64,000 nucleotides of DNA, from positions 62,001-126,000 of the forward strand of contig JAJDTJ010000116.1 in the NCBI GenBank assembly GCA_022827225.1, written 5' to 3'. Every line of letters starts with the position of its first letter. The first letter of the stretch is position 1. The stretch comes from Candidatus Poribacteria bacterium. GTDB lineage: Bacteria; Poribacteria; WGA-4E; WGA-3G. This document shows, one piece after another, positions 46,788 through 53,976 of the stretch. The position numbers and the translations under genes are program-made. The notes beneath the pieces are model-generated. The model had not been told where the DNA came from, searched no databases, and was given only the letters and a program-made list of their open reading frames with translations.

Positions 46788-46862
46788 TTAACATAGACAT
46801 ATTTGACTGTTTTTGCACTTGATAGGGATAGGTTCCGGTGGCTATTCACTCAGGAGAGAAGT

Positions 46863-47912
46863 ATGGGCTATAATGATGGTAGAAAACAGGTGCGGCGTAT
46901 CTTGGACATAATTGAACGCCTTCAGAAAGTCCAGAAAGCGAGAGGCATCAGAGTCCGTGATCTGGCTGAATTTTATGGCGTTGATGCAACGCGAATCTAC
47001 GAAGACCTAAAAATTATCAGAGATTTCTACGACTTGAAAAAGGATAGAGGCTCCTATTGGATTGAAGCAGAACGTCAACTACGTTGGCCCCGGATCACAT
47101 CCGAAGAGGCACAGGTTCTGGAATTGGTGATTACCGCCTCGCCGCTTGCAAAAGAGGAACGCTTTGCCAAACGTCTCAAAAGTGTCTTGGAGAAACTTGG
47201 CACATCCCTTGCTGAACATATCCAATCGAAATTGAGGAATGATATTCCAGCGCGACTTGAGCGTGTGGATCATGACGATGGAACTGAGGAACATACGCGC
47301 CTCTCGGAGAATATGGAAGACTATAGTGGTGACGGTGATAATGACACTGAGAAACACTTTCGTGTTTTGGAGGAGGCACTTTACGAGCAAAAGGTAGTTC
47401 GGGCGACATATCAACCGGGCGGTAAAACAGAATTTGTTAGACACATGCTTCACCCGTACGCCATCTTTTTCCGAAGATCAGATTGGTATCTTGAGGCACG
47501 ATCCAATCAATCGGAAAACGCCTCGCTAACTTTCAAAATCCTCCGCTTTCAAACGGTTATACTAACGGATGAGACCTTTGAAATGCCGGCAGATTTTTCC
47601 TTGTCCGAGGATTTGGCATCTCGATGGGAACTCTTTAGCGGCGATCCAATCTGCGTGACGCTGAAAATTGCGGCACACAAAGCATATCTCGTGACCGAAA
47701 AGGAACGGCACCGATCCCAAGAAATTATAGAACAGTGTACAGACGGCTCTGTGATCGTCCGTTATGAAGTACCCAAAGAAGATTTCACATTTTGGGTGTT
47801 AAGTCTCGGCGATGCTGTGGAAGTCTTGGATCCTCCAGAATTTCGGGCGGAGTTTAGGAAGATTGTGAAGCGGATGCATGAGATCTATTCCGGAGATTTG
47901 GAAAAGGCTTAG
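46863..47912 (+). CDS. WYL-domain transcriptional regulator of the CRISPR locus
   Basis: 349 residues from ATG 46863 with AGGAGA at 46852-46857. N-terminal HTH (RRILDIIERLQKVQKARGIR, VRDLAEFYGVDATRIYEDLK) of the HTH_11 type. The middle carries a linker, the WYL core (ALYEQKVVRATYQPGGKTE, VRHMLHPYAIFFRRSDWYLEA) and a WCX-type C-terminus (CVTLKIAAHKAYLVTE, VIVRYEVPKEDFTFWVLSLG, VEVLDPPEFRAEF). WYL regulators are common at CRISPR and other defence loci and sense nucleic-acid ligands. It precedes the mini-CRISPR promoter by 17 nt. The nonamer CTTTTGCGT found at 47916 and 49137 may be its binding site, which is inference only. Confidence 0.9.
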   Translation: MGYNDGRKQVRRILDIIERLQKVQKARGIRVRDLAEFYGVDATRIYEDLKIIRDFYDLKKDRGSYWIEAERQLRWPRITSEEAQVLELVITASPLAKEERFAKRLKSVLEKLGTSLAEHIQSKLRNDIPARLERVDHDDGTEEHTRLSENMEDYSGDGDNDTEKHFRVLEEALYEQKVVRATYQPGGKTEFVRHMLHPYAIFFRRSDWYLEARSNQSENASLTFKILRFQTVILTDETFEMPADFSLSEDLASRWELFSGDPICVTLKIAAHKAYLVTEKERHRSQEIIEQCTDGSVIVRYEVPKEDFTFWVLSLGDAVEVLDPPEFRAEFRKIVKRMHEIYSGDLEKA

Positions 47913-47929
47913 AAACTTTTGCGTTTTTT

Positions 47930-47958
47930 TTGACAAGCTTAGTGAAACGGTGTATAAT
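47930..47958 (+). promoter_or_regulatory. P1: consensus sigma70 promoter of the crRNA-like gene
   Basis: TTGACA (47930-47935), 17-nt spacer, TATAAT (47953-47958): a perfect consensus. Transcription should start near 47965, just before the first degenerate repeat. The nonamer CTTTTGCGT ends 6 nt before the -35 box. Confidence 0.88.
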
Positions 47959-47975
47959 AATAGTACCATGTTAGC

Positions 47976-48101
47976 AAAAGTTTCTCGATCCCTATCAAGG
48001 TTGAAAAGAAAAATCGAGATTGAAAAATTAGAATTTTCGTATGCTACGTATGCTACATTAACTAACATGTTGGCAAAAGACTCTCGATTGCGAGATGAAA
48101 A
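47976..48101 (+). ncRNA. Mini-CRISPR-like RNA (CreA/CreR-like): degenerate repeat, 39-nt spacer-like, degenerate repeat
   Basis: Numbering the array repeat 1-37: the first unit has its left part at 47976-47989 (13 of 14 identical to positions 10-23) and right part at 48015-48026 (11 of 12 identical to 26-37). The hairpin loop is enlarged to 23 nt, and that loop contains TTGAAAAGAAAA (48001-48012), an exact copy of positions 2-13. Stem TCTCGAT/ATCGAGA is kept, and the 3' handle ATTGAAAA differs from the array handle ATTGAAAC by one base. The second unit (48075-48100) matches positions 10-36 at 23 of 27 with one deletion, stem TCTCG/CGAGA intact. Between them lie 39 nt (48027-48065), close to array spacers of 35-46 nt. 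A 53-codon frame (47968-48129) overlaps but lacks a ribosome site. It is likely processed by Cas6 and loaded into the Cascade encoded here. Confidence 0.82.
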
Positions 48102-48105
48102 AAAA

Positions 48106-48135
48106 TTGACGCATACACAGAAAATATAGTATAAT
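48106..48135 (+). promoter_or_regulatory. P2: promoter of the DUF3800 unit
   Basis: TTGACG (48106-48111), 18-nt spacer, TATAAT (48130-48135). It begins right after the second degenerate repeat and points at the DUF3800 gene (ATG 48194). The predicted start near 48142 lies at the edge of the crRNA-like target site. Confidence 0.78.
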
Positions 48136-48143
48136 ATTATAAC

Positions 48144-48158
48144 GTTATTAGTATTTTC
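48144..48158 (+). promoter_or_regulatory. Predicted Cascade target site: GTT PAM plus 12-nt seed match
   Basis: GTT (48144-48146) is followed by ATTAGTATTTTC (48147-48158). The first 12 nt of the spacer-like sequence at 48027 are ATTAGAATTTTC: identical except position 6. Type I Cascades flip out every sixth base, so position 6 does not contribute to the seed. GTN/GTH is the PAM reported for type I-D systems. After one bulged base, GTATG (48160-48164) also matches spacer positions 13-17. Binding here would sit over the start of P2 transcription. Confidence 0.7.
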
Positions 48159-48193
48159 AGTATGATACTAACAAACTTTTACAGAAAAAGCAA

Positions 48194-48802
48194 ATGCCTA
48201 ACAATCTTAACCCAATTGATCGGAAGCCAAAACGAATTGATCTCCACTTCGACGAGTCTGGACAACATACGAGAGGTGAATTTTTCATTGTCGCGGGGGT
48301 GATGGTCGTAGCAGAAAATATGGATGAAGCTCGTCAGCTTTAGGCATCTATAGAACAAACTTCAGATAAGGGAAAAGCTAAATGGGCATCTGCGAAAAGA
48401 GATAAACGTTTGGCTTACCTACAGACCGCAATTCAAAAGGCTCCCTCTTTTGATATCAAATTTTTTTATAGCATTTTTCGTCAAACAACGGATTATGATG
48501 GAGCGACAGTTGAAGGTATTGCAAGAGTAGTTCATAGGTTGCAACGTTCCGCTTCTCGTATATATGTCCATGTTGATGGGTTGACGGAACCTAAATGCAG
48601 CAGGTACAAGACTCGCTTGAGACAGTTAGGGTGCCGTCGCGTCAAAGATGTGAGAGGGATCAGAAAAAGACAAAACGAGCCCCTCATCAGGTTAGCAGAC
48701 ACTATAGCTAGTGCGTTGGGAGAATGGGACAAACATAAAGCCCCTGATCTTGAAAAAATTTTTTCAGATGCAAAGCAAAACGGTACGCTTATTAGGCTTT
48801 AA
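48194..48802 (+). pseudogene. DUF3800 family gene interrupted by an in-frame amber stop
   Basis: IDLHFDESGQHTRGEFFIVAGVMV near the N-terminus is the signature of DUF3800, an RNase H-like fold of unknown function often found with defence or mobile genes. The frame hits TAG at 48341-48343 (codon 50) and then continues open for 152 codons (ASIEQTSDKGKAKWASAKR, IYVHVDGLTEPKCSRYKT, RQNEPLIRLADTIASALGEW) to TAA 48800-48802. LADTIASA near the end is also typical of the family. It is either an inactivated gene, a sequencing error, or stop read-through. The start lacks a strong ribosome site. It is placed under P2 and followed after 3 nt by the first structured RNA. Confidence 0.78.
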
Positions 48803-48805
48803 AAA

Positions 48806-48905
48806 CAGAAAACCACCCTTATTAGAGGGTGGACAACCTATTCTCCCAGCCGGCTGGGAGACAGCTCAACATACGTAATAGTTTTCGGCTGTGATTTTAC
48901 TTCTG
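48806..48905 (+). ncRNA. Structured RNA, tandem copy 1
   Basis: About 100 nt. Outer helix CAGAA (48806-48810) with TTCTG (48901-48905); hairpin A CCACCCT-AGGGTGG; hairpin B TCTCCCAG-CCGG-CTGGGAGA; then CAGCTCAACATACGTAATAG with GTTTTCGGCTG closing a weaker third helix. It begins 3 nt after the DUF3800 stop. The structure agrees with the second copy by covariation. Structured RNA motifs near DUF3800 genes have been named from comparative genomics (the DUF3800-I to -X series), but I cannot say whether this is one of them. Confidence 0.75.
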
Positions 48906-48912
48906 ATATTGG

Positions 48913-49014
48913 GCAGAAAACCACCTTGGTGAGAAGGTGGGCAACCTATCCTACCGACCGGTCGGTAGGCAGCTCAGCATACGCAATAGTTTTCGGCTGA
49001 TACTTTACTTCTGC
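48913..49014 (+). ncRNA. Structured RNA, tandem copy 2
   Basis: About 102 nt. Outer helix GCAGAA (48913-48918) with TTCTGC (49009-49014); hairpin A CCACCTT-AAGGTGG, with a C-G to T-A exchange relative to copy 1; hairpin B CCTACCGA-CCGG-TCGGTAGG, in which most pairs differ from copy 1 but pairing and the CCGG loop are kept; the single-stranded block AGCTCAGCATACGCAATAG is nearly invariant between copies. These compensatory changes mean that RNA structure is under selection. Confidence 0.78.
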
Positions 49015-49136
49015 AAGTGAATTATCTAATGATAGTATAACCTTTTTTCGATAAAAAGTCAAGAAATTTGCGCGATATTTGATTTTTTTAAAAAAAAAAG
49101 ACCGAATTTTCTGCATTTTTAAGTTTAATTTTTTGT

Positions 49137-49171
49137 CTTTTGCGTAAAACGCAAATTTTATATGGTATAAT
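49137..49171 (+). promoter_or_regulatory. P3: cas operon promoter with inverted-repeat operator
   Basis: TATAAT at 49166-49171, about 35 nt before the large-subunit start (AAAGGAGG before ATG 49206). No good -35 box. In its place is an inverted repeat TTTGCGT-AAA-ACGCAAA (49139-49155), so activator dependence or repression is likely. The nonamer CTTTTGCGT (49137-49145) also precedes P1 at 47916-47924, suggesting shared control, perhaps by the WYL protein. Confidence 0.65.
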
Positions 49172-49205
49172 TAATACAACTGAACAATAGAAAGGAGGGA
49201 AACGC

Positions 49206-51428
49206 ATGGTTAACATTAAAGAACACGGATCGAAAATCTTAGCGGCTCACTTCGCATCGACGATGGAAACATCCTCACCTCCAGAGGCACTCGACGCGTT
49301 TATACGCTCTTACCGCGCCGAAAGTCAGCACCTCAAGCAGTGGTGGGACGATATGGATGCTTTACGCGTCATCAGATACGCCGAACACCAGTGGAGAATT
49401 CACCCAGCAGAAACCGACCCAAACCCGAATTCAATCGGCAAACCTTCTATGGATATAGATAAAATTGTTTTCTTGGCGGGCAAAGAAATTGGCAAAGTTT
49501 ACAATTATTACCGGACCGTCCTTCCGCAGGAGATTCAGATTCGACTGGCTTATGACACGCTAATTGAACGGTTCATGAAATTCCTACAGCGGGAAAAGCG
49601 CGCCATACGCCTCTCTGAAAATCAATTGACGGTTACGTTATTTATTCCAGAGATAGATTTTCAACTTGTGGATGAATGGCAGCGATTCGTTGAATTTGCT
49701 TATTCGGAAAAGGAGTTGTATAAGTCTTTTACGTTATTCGTGAATAGCATGAAGTTGACAGATAGAGGTTTTGGATATGTCCATTTTCCATCGGTGACAG
49801 AAGCGATGAAACTTTGGCAGGCCGCGTTCTACATCGCGACACTTGAGGAAAGAGTTGTACGGTATCCGGATAACTATAAGAAAGCTAAAACAGACGAAGA
49901 TCGGAAGCAGGCAGCGAAAGAGAACCGGGAAGAACTGAAGCAACTCTTAACAGAATTGCGCGATGAATTGCAGGCAAGTGTTCAGGGTTCTGATGAATCC
50001 GATAAAGTTGCAGAGCTTTTTGATAAAGCGTTACGGCTATCTCGCCGATTTAACCCAACTGGCAAAATCCAATTTTCTTACGGTACGGTAAAACCTCGCG
50101 CAAAAAAGGGAAAGATTGAAGATAAGATTGTTGAAATTCTGATCGAACAAGTTAGATCTATAGGTTGTCCGCTTGCTTCAGTTGACGAAATGGGACGAGA
50201 CCACATACGTGGTGCTGGAGATACTACTAAAAATCGATGCTACAGTTGTGGGCGACTTTTGCCCTCCAAAAGCGAAGCCCGCCGTTTTAAGGGGAAACTA
50301 GAAGCGAACCGATTTGTCTTTTCGGACCCATCGCAAAGGCTGCAATCTGGAAGTGGACAAGTTCAGCCACCTATATGTCTTGATTGTCTTGCAGTTGCTT
50401 TCGGTTGTCCGATTAAGCTAGCGGCGGGCGCGATTATTGTTCGTTTGTCGTACTCGGATGAAGAAAATGAATTGGTTTCACCCGAAAAATATCTCCAAAT
50501 GCTAACCCTTGGGGAATTGAACCTGATTGCAGGACGGTATCTGCTAATTAGGTGCAACGATTTTGTAAGGTCAACCCCCGTATCGGAGAAGATAGGACAG
50601 GTGCAGTATACGCTTTGGCGAGTCGCGCAAACATTGCCACCTGAGGCACTTGAGAAAATGAAGTTTAAACTTTTCGCTGGTGAATCGGAGATTCAGCTAA
50701 AAGCCCGCCACCTTGTTTGGCTCAGTTGCCTCAAAGCGAGTTTCAATCCTCGCCTTGTTGTGAACCGCAGAGACAATATGCGACTATGCCAAGCGATTCG
50801 ACTTATCCGGAAAGATGAGGTAATCTCTGCAATTTACACGCTTATAACTGCAGAGTATCCGGAAGTTACACCAATCCATGATAGGTCATACAGTGAAAAA
50901 CGGAGTCTTGAGGAACTCCGCGAAAAGCACTGTACCTTACTCGAACGATCCTCAAAAGGAGATAAATTGATGTCCAAACAAGCAGAATTCTACCGTGATG
51001 TCGCTGCCCTCACTGGGTTAACTTACGCTTATTGCGACTACCTCCGCGGTGAGTTAAGAAAAAAACCGGATATTGACACGGTACGTGAGGTCAAAAAACT
51101 CATTGAGAAAGTTGTGAATCCGAGTTTTTTCAACTACGAAGCCTCTGATGTTCTTCCCGGCACACGCGCCACGATGTACTGCAACGACGATAACTATTTC
51201 TGTTACACAGAAGCGAAGCGATTATTGGAAGAAACGCTCAACTTGGATCTATCCAATCGCGAAGGGCGCACCGACAAAGGACAAGAGTCACTAACTATTT
51301 TCTTTGACGATATTCTCAACGCCTATACCGTCATCTCACAGAAGTATTGTAAGAAGGCACAGCAACGGAAATTATCTTATCAACTCAAACTGAACCTCTA
51401 CGCGAAATTCGCATCCCTATTCAATTAG
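49206..51428 (+). CDS. cas10d: Type I-D-like large subunit (Cas10d/Cas8-like), HD domain absent
   Basis: 740 residues, first gene of the effector operon, AAAGGAGG before the ATG. A zinc-finger is visible: CYSCG (Cys345, Cys348) and CLDC (Cys391, Cys394). The rest is mostly helical with a long C-terminal helical bundle. I see neither the N-terminal H...HD nuclease motifs that type I-D Cas10d proteins carry nor a GGDD palm motif. Position before csc2 and csc1, length and zinc finger support the large-subunit role in crRNA-guided DNA binding and PAM reading. Direct sequence resemblance to Cas10d is weak by eye, so Cas8-like or a novel subunit is possible. HD function is supplied by the gene at 53185. 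Confidence 0.7.
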   Translation: MVNIKEHGSKILAAHFASTMETSSPPEALDAFIRSYRAESQHLKQWWDDMDALRVIRYAEHQWRIHPAETDPNPNSIGKPSMDIDKIVFLAGKEIGKVYNYYRTVLPQEIQIRLAYDTLIERFMKFLQREKRAIRLSENQLTVTLFIPEIDFQLVDEWQRFVEFAYSEKELYKSFTLFVNSMKLTDRGFGYVHFPSVTEAMKLWQAAFYIATLEERVVRYPDNYKKAKTDEDRKQAAKENREELKQLLTELRDELQASVQGSDESDKVAELFDKALRLSRRFNPTGKIQFSYGTVKPRAKKGKIEDKIVEILIEQVRSIGCPLASVDEMGRDHIRGAGDTTKNRCYSCGRLLPSKSEARRFKGKLEANRFVFSDPSQRLQSGSGQVQPPICLDCLAVAFGCPIKLAAGAIIVRLSYSDEENELVSPEKYLQMLTLGELNLIAGRYLLIRCNDFVRSTPVSEKIGQVQYTLWRVAQTLPPEALEKMKFKLFAGESEIQLKARHLVWLSCLKASFNPRLVVNRRDNMRLCQAIRLIRKDEVISAIYTLITAEYPEVTPIHDRSYSEKRSLEELREKHCTLLERSSKGDKLMSKQAEFYRDVAALTGLTYAYCDYLRGELRKKPDIDTVREVKKLIEKVVNPSFFNYEASDVLPGTRATMYCNDDNYFCYTEAKRLLEETLNLDLSNREGRTDKGQESLTIFFDDILNAYTVISQKYCKKAQQRKLSYQLKLNLYAKFASLFN

Positions 51429-51445
51429 AAAGGAGATTAACCAAA

Positions 51446-52435
51446 ATGGCAATTAACGTGAAATCTGGACTTGAAAACTATTCAGACAAACCGCGCTTCC
51501 ACTTTGATATTTACGCAATCCTTGAAGGTGGGCAAGAGCTCTTTTTTGGTCATGAAACGCAGGTGAATGTTAACATCGTCGAAACGGTCACTATCCCTAC
51601 ACCCAGTAATGGTGAAGAAACCAATGGAGATGATGGGCTCGAAAAATGTTATATCTCCCCAACAAAGCGTCGTGGTGTTGAACGCCGCGCCTTGATTTGG
51701 GCACCTACTGGAAATGGATTGTTAGGAGATTCCTTGAACTGTGGCATTCCGCATACGTGTAGTAAGGCCGAGTGTCCGATCTGCCGTGTTTTTGGTGGTC
51801 TCATCACAAGTAAGACCAAGGTTGAGGGCGAGTCTGAAGAACGTCCTGCAACGACTCTCATCGGACGGCTTACGCATAGTGGCGGCGTAGCGATTCAGGA
51901 ATTAAGTCCTGAGGAGAAACAACGGGCAATGCATCCCTCAATGATACGGAAAGCCCCTGAGTCCGATCCAACTCCAACGCCTTTCAAACGGGAGTACAAT
52001 CAACCTGGACTTCTCTATCCTGTCTACAATCATTGTCTCAGCATGACGGAAACTGAGTTCTCTGCTGTTGCCTATGCCTTTATGGGTGCTTTGGCTCGAT
52101 TGGGTGCTGGCAATCCCAAAGGTGTTAAAATCTATGATGCCCCTGATCTGGCAAAAGAGGATGCAGAAGAACCTTGGATTGTCGTTGACAAATATCTTGC
52201 TCCACTCGGCAAACGTCCTGTTGTTTCACCTACTATCACGGATGTTAAAATGGCAAAAGAACAGTTTAAAAATGCTGCCTTTTCGGTAAGAGGAAGCGCA
52301 CAAGAACCTGCTAGCGAATTGACAGAGGGAAATTTTCACCGATACATCGGGGATGCTGCTATTGCCAAATTATCGGAGTATTTAATAGAATTTGAGAAAG
52401 GGGAACTCAATGTGGATGCTGAAATTGGTAATTAA
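51446..52435 (+). CDS. csc2: Cascade backbone subunit Csc2 (Cas7 family, type I-D-like)
   Basis: 329 residues. A Cys-rich motif CSKAECPICRVFGG (about residues 109-122) matches the zinc-binding insert of Csc2; the blocks GVERRALIWAPTGNGLLGDSL, PVYNHCLSMTETEFSAVAYA and ALARLGAGNPKGVKIYDA correspond to the conserved Csc2 regions, the last matching the HYGAxxTRxGRVxN block. It polymerises along the crRNA. It sits 18 nt after the large subunit and overlaps csc1 by 26 nt, implying tight translational coupling. Confidence 0.82.
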   Translation: MAINVKSGLENYSDKPRFHFDIYAILEGGQELFFGHETQVNVNIVETVTIPTPSNGEETNGDDGLEKCYISPTKRRGVERRALIWAPTGNGLLGDSLNCGIPHTCSKAECPICRVFGGLITSKTKVEGESEERPATTLIGRLTHSGGVAIQELSPEEKQRAMHPSMIRKAPESDPTPTPFKREYNQPGLLYPVYNHCLSMTETEFSAVAYAFMGALARLGAGNPKGVKIYDAPDLAKEDAEEPWIVVDKYLAPLGKRPVVSPTITDVKMAKEQFKNAAFSVRGSAQEPASELTEGNFHRYIGDAAIAKLSEYLIEFEKGELNVDAEIGN

Positions 52436-53192
52436 ACCGACATCAGGATTAACATTCCGACGGATGCCTTCGTCTATCTTGCATATCAGTACGTACCCGT
52501 TTCTACCACCCACAACGATGTCTGGCTTCCTACGCCGCTTGAAGCTGCTGGAAGTTGGACATCTACCGGAAACCGCTGTCAAAGATCCAGATTACTACGC
52601 CTTACCGCCTCAACTTTGTCCACTTGGAGCATATCCACAAGAGCGAGAGTATCGGATCCATACGACAAAGCGTCAAGGCATCAGATCTTTCAATCATAAC
52701 GCTTTTTCTCGAATCATTAGGCCCCAATCTAATAAAGAAGTTTATCAACTTCACACGTGGGAATACCTTTTCACAGAAAAGCTCATCGGTTATGTGGTTT
52801 CGGAGGACCAGAAACTCTTAAGCGAATTAAAAACCGTTGAAAACTTCGGTTGTAAAATTGGTAAGGAAGGGTACGCTTTTGTGGATAGGGTTTCTGGACC
52901 TACGCAACTCATTTTGGAACAAACGCAAGCGAAGTCTGATACGCTCCTGCCCGGTAAGGCACTTGTCGGCGTTCCATGTGAGGCGTTTCCACTGTACCGA
53001 TACGCTTGGAGAATTGGTGCCTCCGAAAACACTAATCTTACACATCCAGAGCCGAGTGCAATTGAAGGATTTATCCCATTTGTCGCCGGAGAGGTTCGTG
53101 GGGAGATTGAACTTGATTATTATACTGATGGGAATGTTCATCTTCCAAAGTCCTTCATTGATGAATTGCAAGGAGGAGAGTCAGATGGTTAA
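52410..53192 (+). CDS. csc1: Cascade subunit Csc1 (Cas5 family, type I-D-like)
   Basis: 260 residues from ATG 52410 (MWMLKLVIKP), with GAAAGGGG upstream; a shorter start at 52416 is possible. TYPFLPPTTMSGFLRRLKLL is the Cas5-type start of the RRM fold, in which a PPTTxxGFLRR loop caps the 5' handle of the crRNA. The middle has an arginine/histidine-rich segment (YRIHTTKRQGIRSFNHNAF). It overlaps both csc2 (26 nt) and the HD gene (8 nt). Confidence 0.8.
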   Translation: MWMLKLVIKPTSGLTFRRMPSSILHISTYPFLPPTTMSGFLRRLKLLEVGHLPETAVKDPDYYALPPQLCPLGAYPQEREYRIHTTKRQGIRSFNHNAFSRIIRPQSNKEVYQLHTWEYLFTEKLIGYVVSEDQKLLSELKTVENFGCKIGKEGYAFVDRVSGPTQLILEQTQAKSDTLLPGKALVGVPCEAFPLYRYAWRIGASENTNLTHPEPSAIEGFIPFVAGEVRGEIELDYYTDGNVHLPKSFIDELQGGESDG

Positions 53193-53976
53193 TGCAATGG
53201 GTATTGTAGAGGTAGGACGGGTTTTCTTTCAACCGGAGAGTGGATCTGATATAAAAAAGGTTATTGTTCTCACTTTAGAAAGCCACGTTGGAAATGTAGT
53301 CACATTGGTGAAAAATTTTAAACGAGATTTCTATCCAGCTTTCAAACAGAGTGAGAAATCGACTCGCGAACACCTAATACGCGCTGCCGAGAAACACGAT
53401 GCCGCAAAACCGGAGACCTTCCGCGTAACCTACCGGAGTTACAAGGAAAACGGGCGTAAATCTCTCGGTTATTCCTTTGCAGGACACCGCTTTAGGGTTT
53501 CTGATCCTGATCGTTATGTTGAACTTCTAATCCGACTTCACCATGAATTCTCTGTTGAAGGTATCGTTAAAGCACAAGCGGAACTCAAGACAGAGAAAGA
53601 GTTAGCCGACGCAAAATTTAAAAACTTTCCATTTGACCTCTACATCTTAGAGATGTGTGATCAGATAGAGGCAGAACTTGAGACTTACGCTTTCACAGAC
53701 GATGTTCAACCGCGGGTTTTCATGGATTTTCACTCGCGCAAACGAGAGGATAGCGTAATAGAAGTCAGCCCTTATCCATTTCATAGTGAAGGTATCCCGC
53801 TATCGCTTGCATATTATGAATTCGATGTCTGCGAAGAACATCGTCGTCAAATATCTAAGGCTCTGGAAGAGGATGATCGTGGGAAGGGTGTTGACTTTCT
53901 CCGTGAAATGATTGCTAACGCACACAGCAAAGCTGAACGTCAACAGAAGGAGATGATTTTATGCAAAGCGCAATAA
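53185..53976 (+). CDS. cas3'': Standalone HD nuclease Cas3''
   Basis: 263 residues from ATG 53185, AGGAGG at 53171-53176; the in-frame extension upstream lies inside csc1. The HD-domain ligands are readable in order: LESHVGN (His), AAEKHDAAKP (His-Asp), SFAGHRF (His), RLHHEFS (His-His) and EMCDQIEAE (Asp), the layout of Cas3'' metal-dependent single-strand DNases. In classical type I-D the HD domain is fused to Cas10d; here it is a separate gene next to the helicase, an arrangement closer to type I-A. It overlaps cas3' by 16 nt. Confidence 0.85.
   Translation: MVNAMGIVEVGRVFFQPESGSDIKKVIVLTLESHVGNVVTLVKNFKRDFYPAFKQSEKSTREHLIRAAEKHDAAKPETFRVTYRSYKENGRKSLGYSFAGHRFRVSDPDRYVELLIRLHHEFSVEGIVKAQAELKTEKELADAKFKNFPFDLYILEMCDQIEAELETYAFTDDVQPRVFMDFHSRKREDSVIEVSPYPFHSEGIPLSLAYYEFDVCEEHRRQISKALEEDDRGKGVDFLREMIANAHSKAERQQKEMILCKAQ

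Noticed and set aside
47968..48129. 53-codon reading frame over the mini-CRISPR region, containing MLAKVSR and MLAKDSR
   Set aside because: No ribosome binding site; the internal peptide repeat follows from the two repeat-derived DNA segments. The RNA reading with paired arms explains the sequence better.
49070..49120. An 8-nt match (GAATTTTC) of the spacer-like sequence upstream of the cas promoter, as the Cascade target
   Set aside because: The first four seed positions mismatch and no PAM fits; the P2 site is far better.
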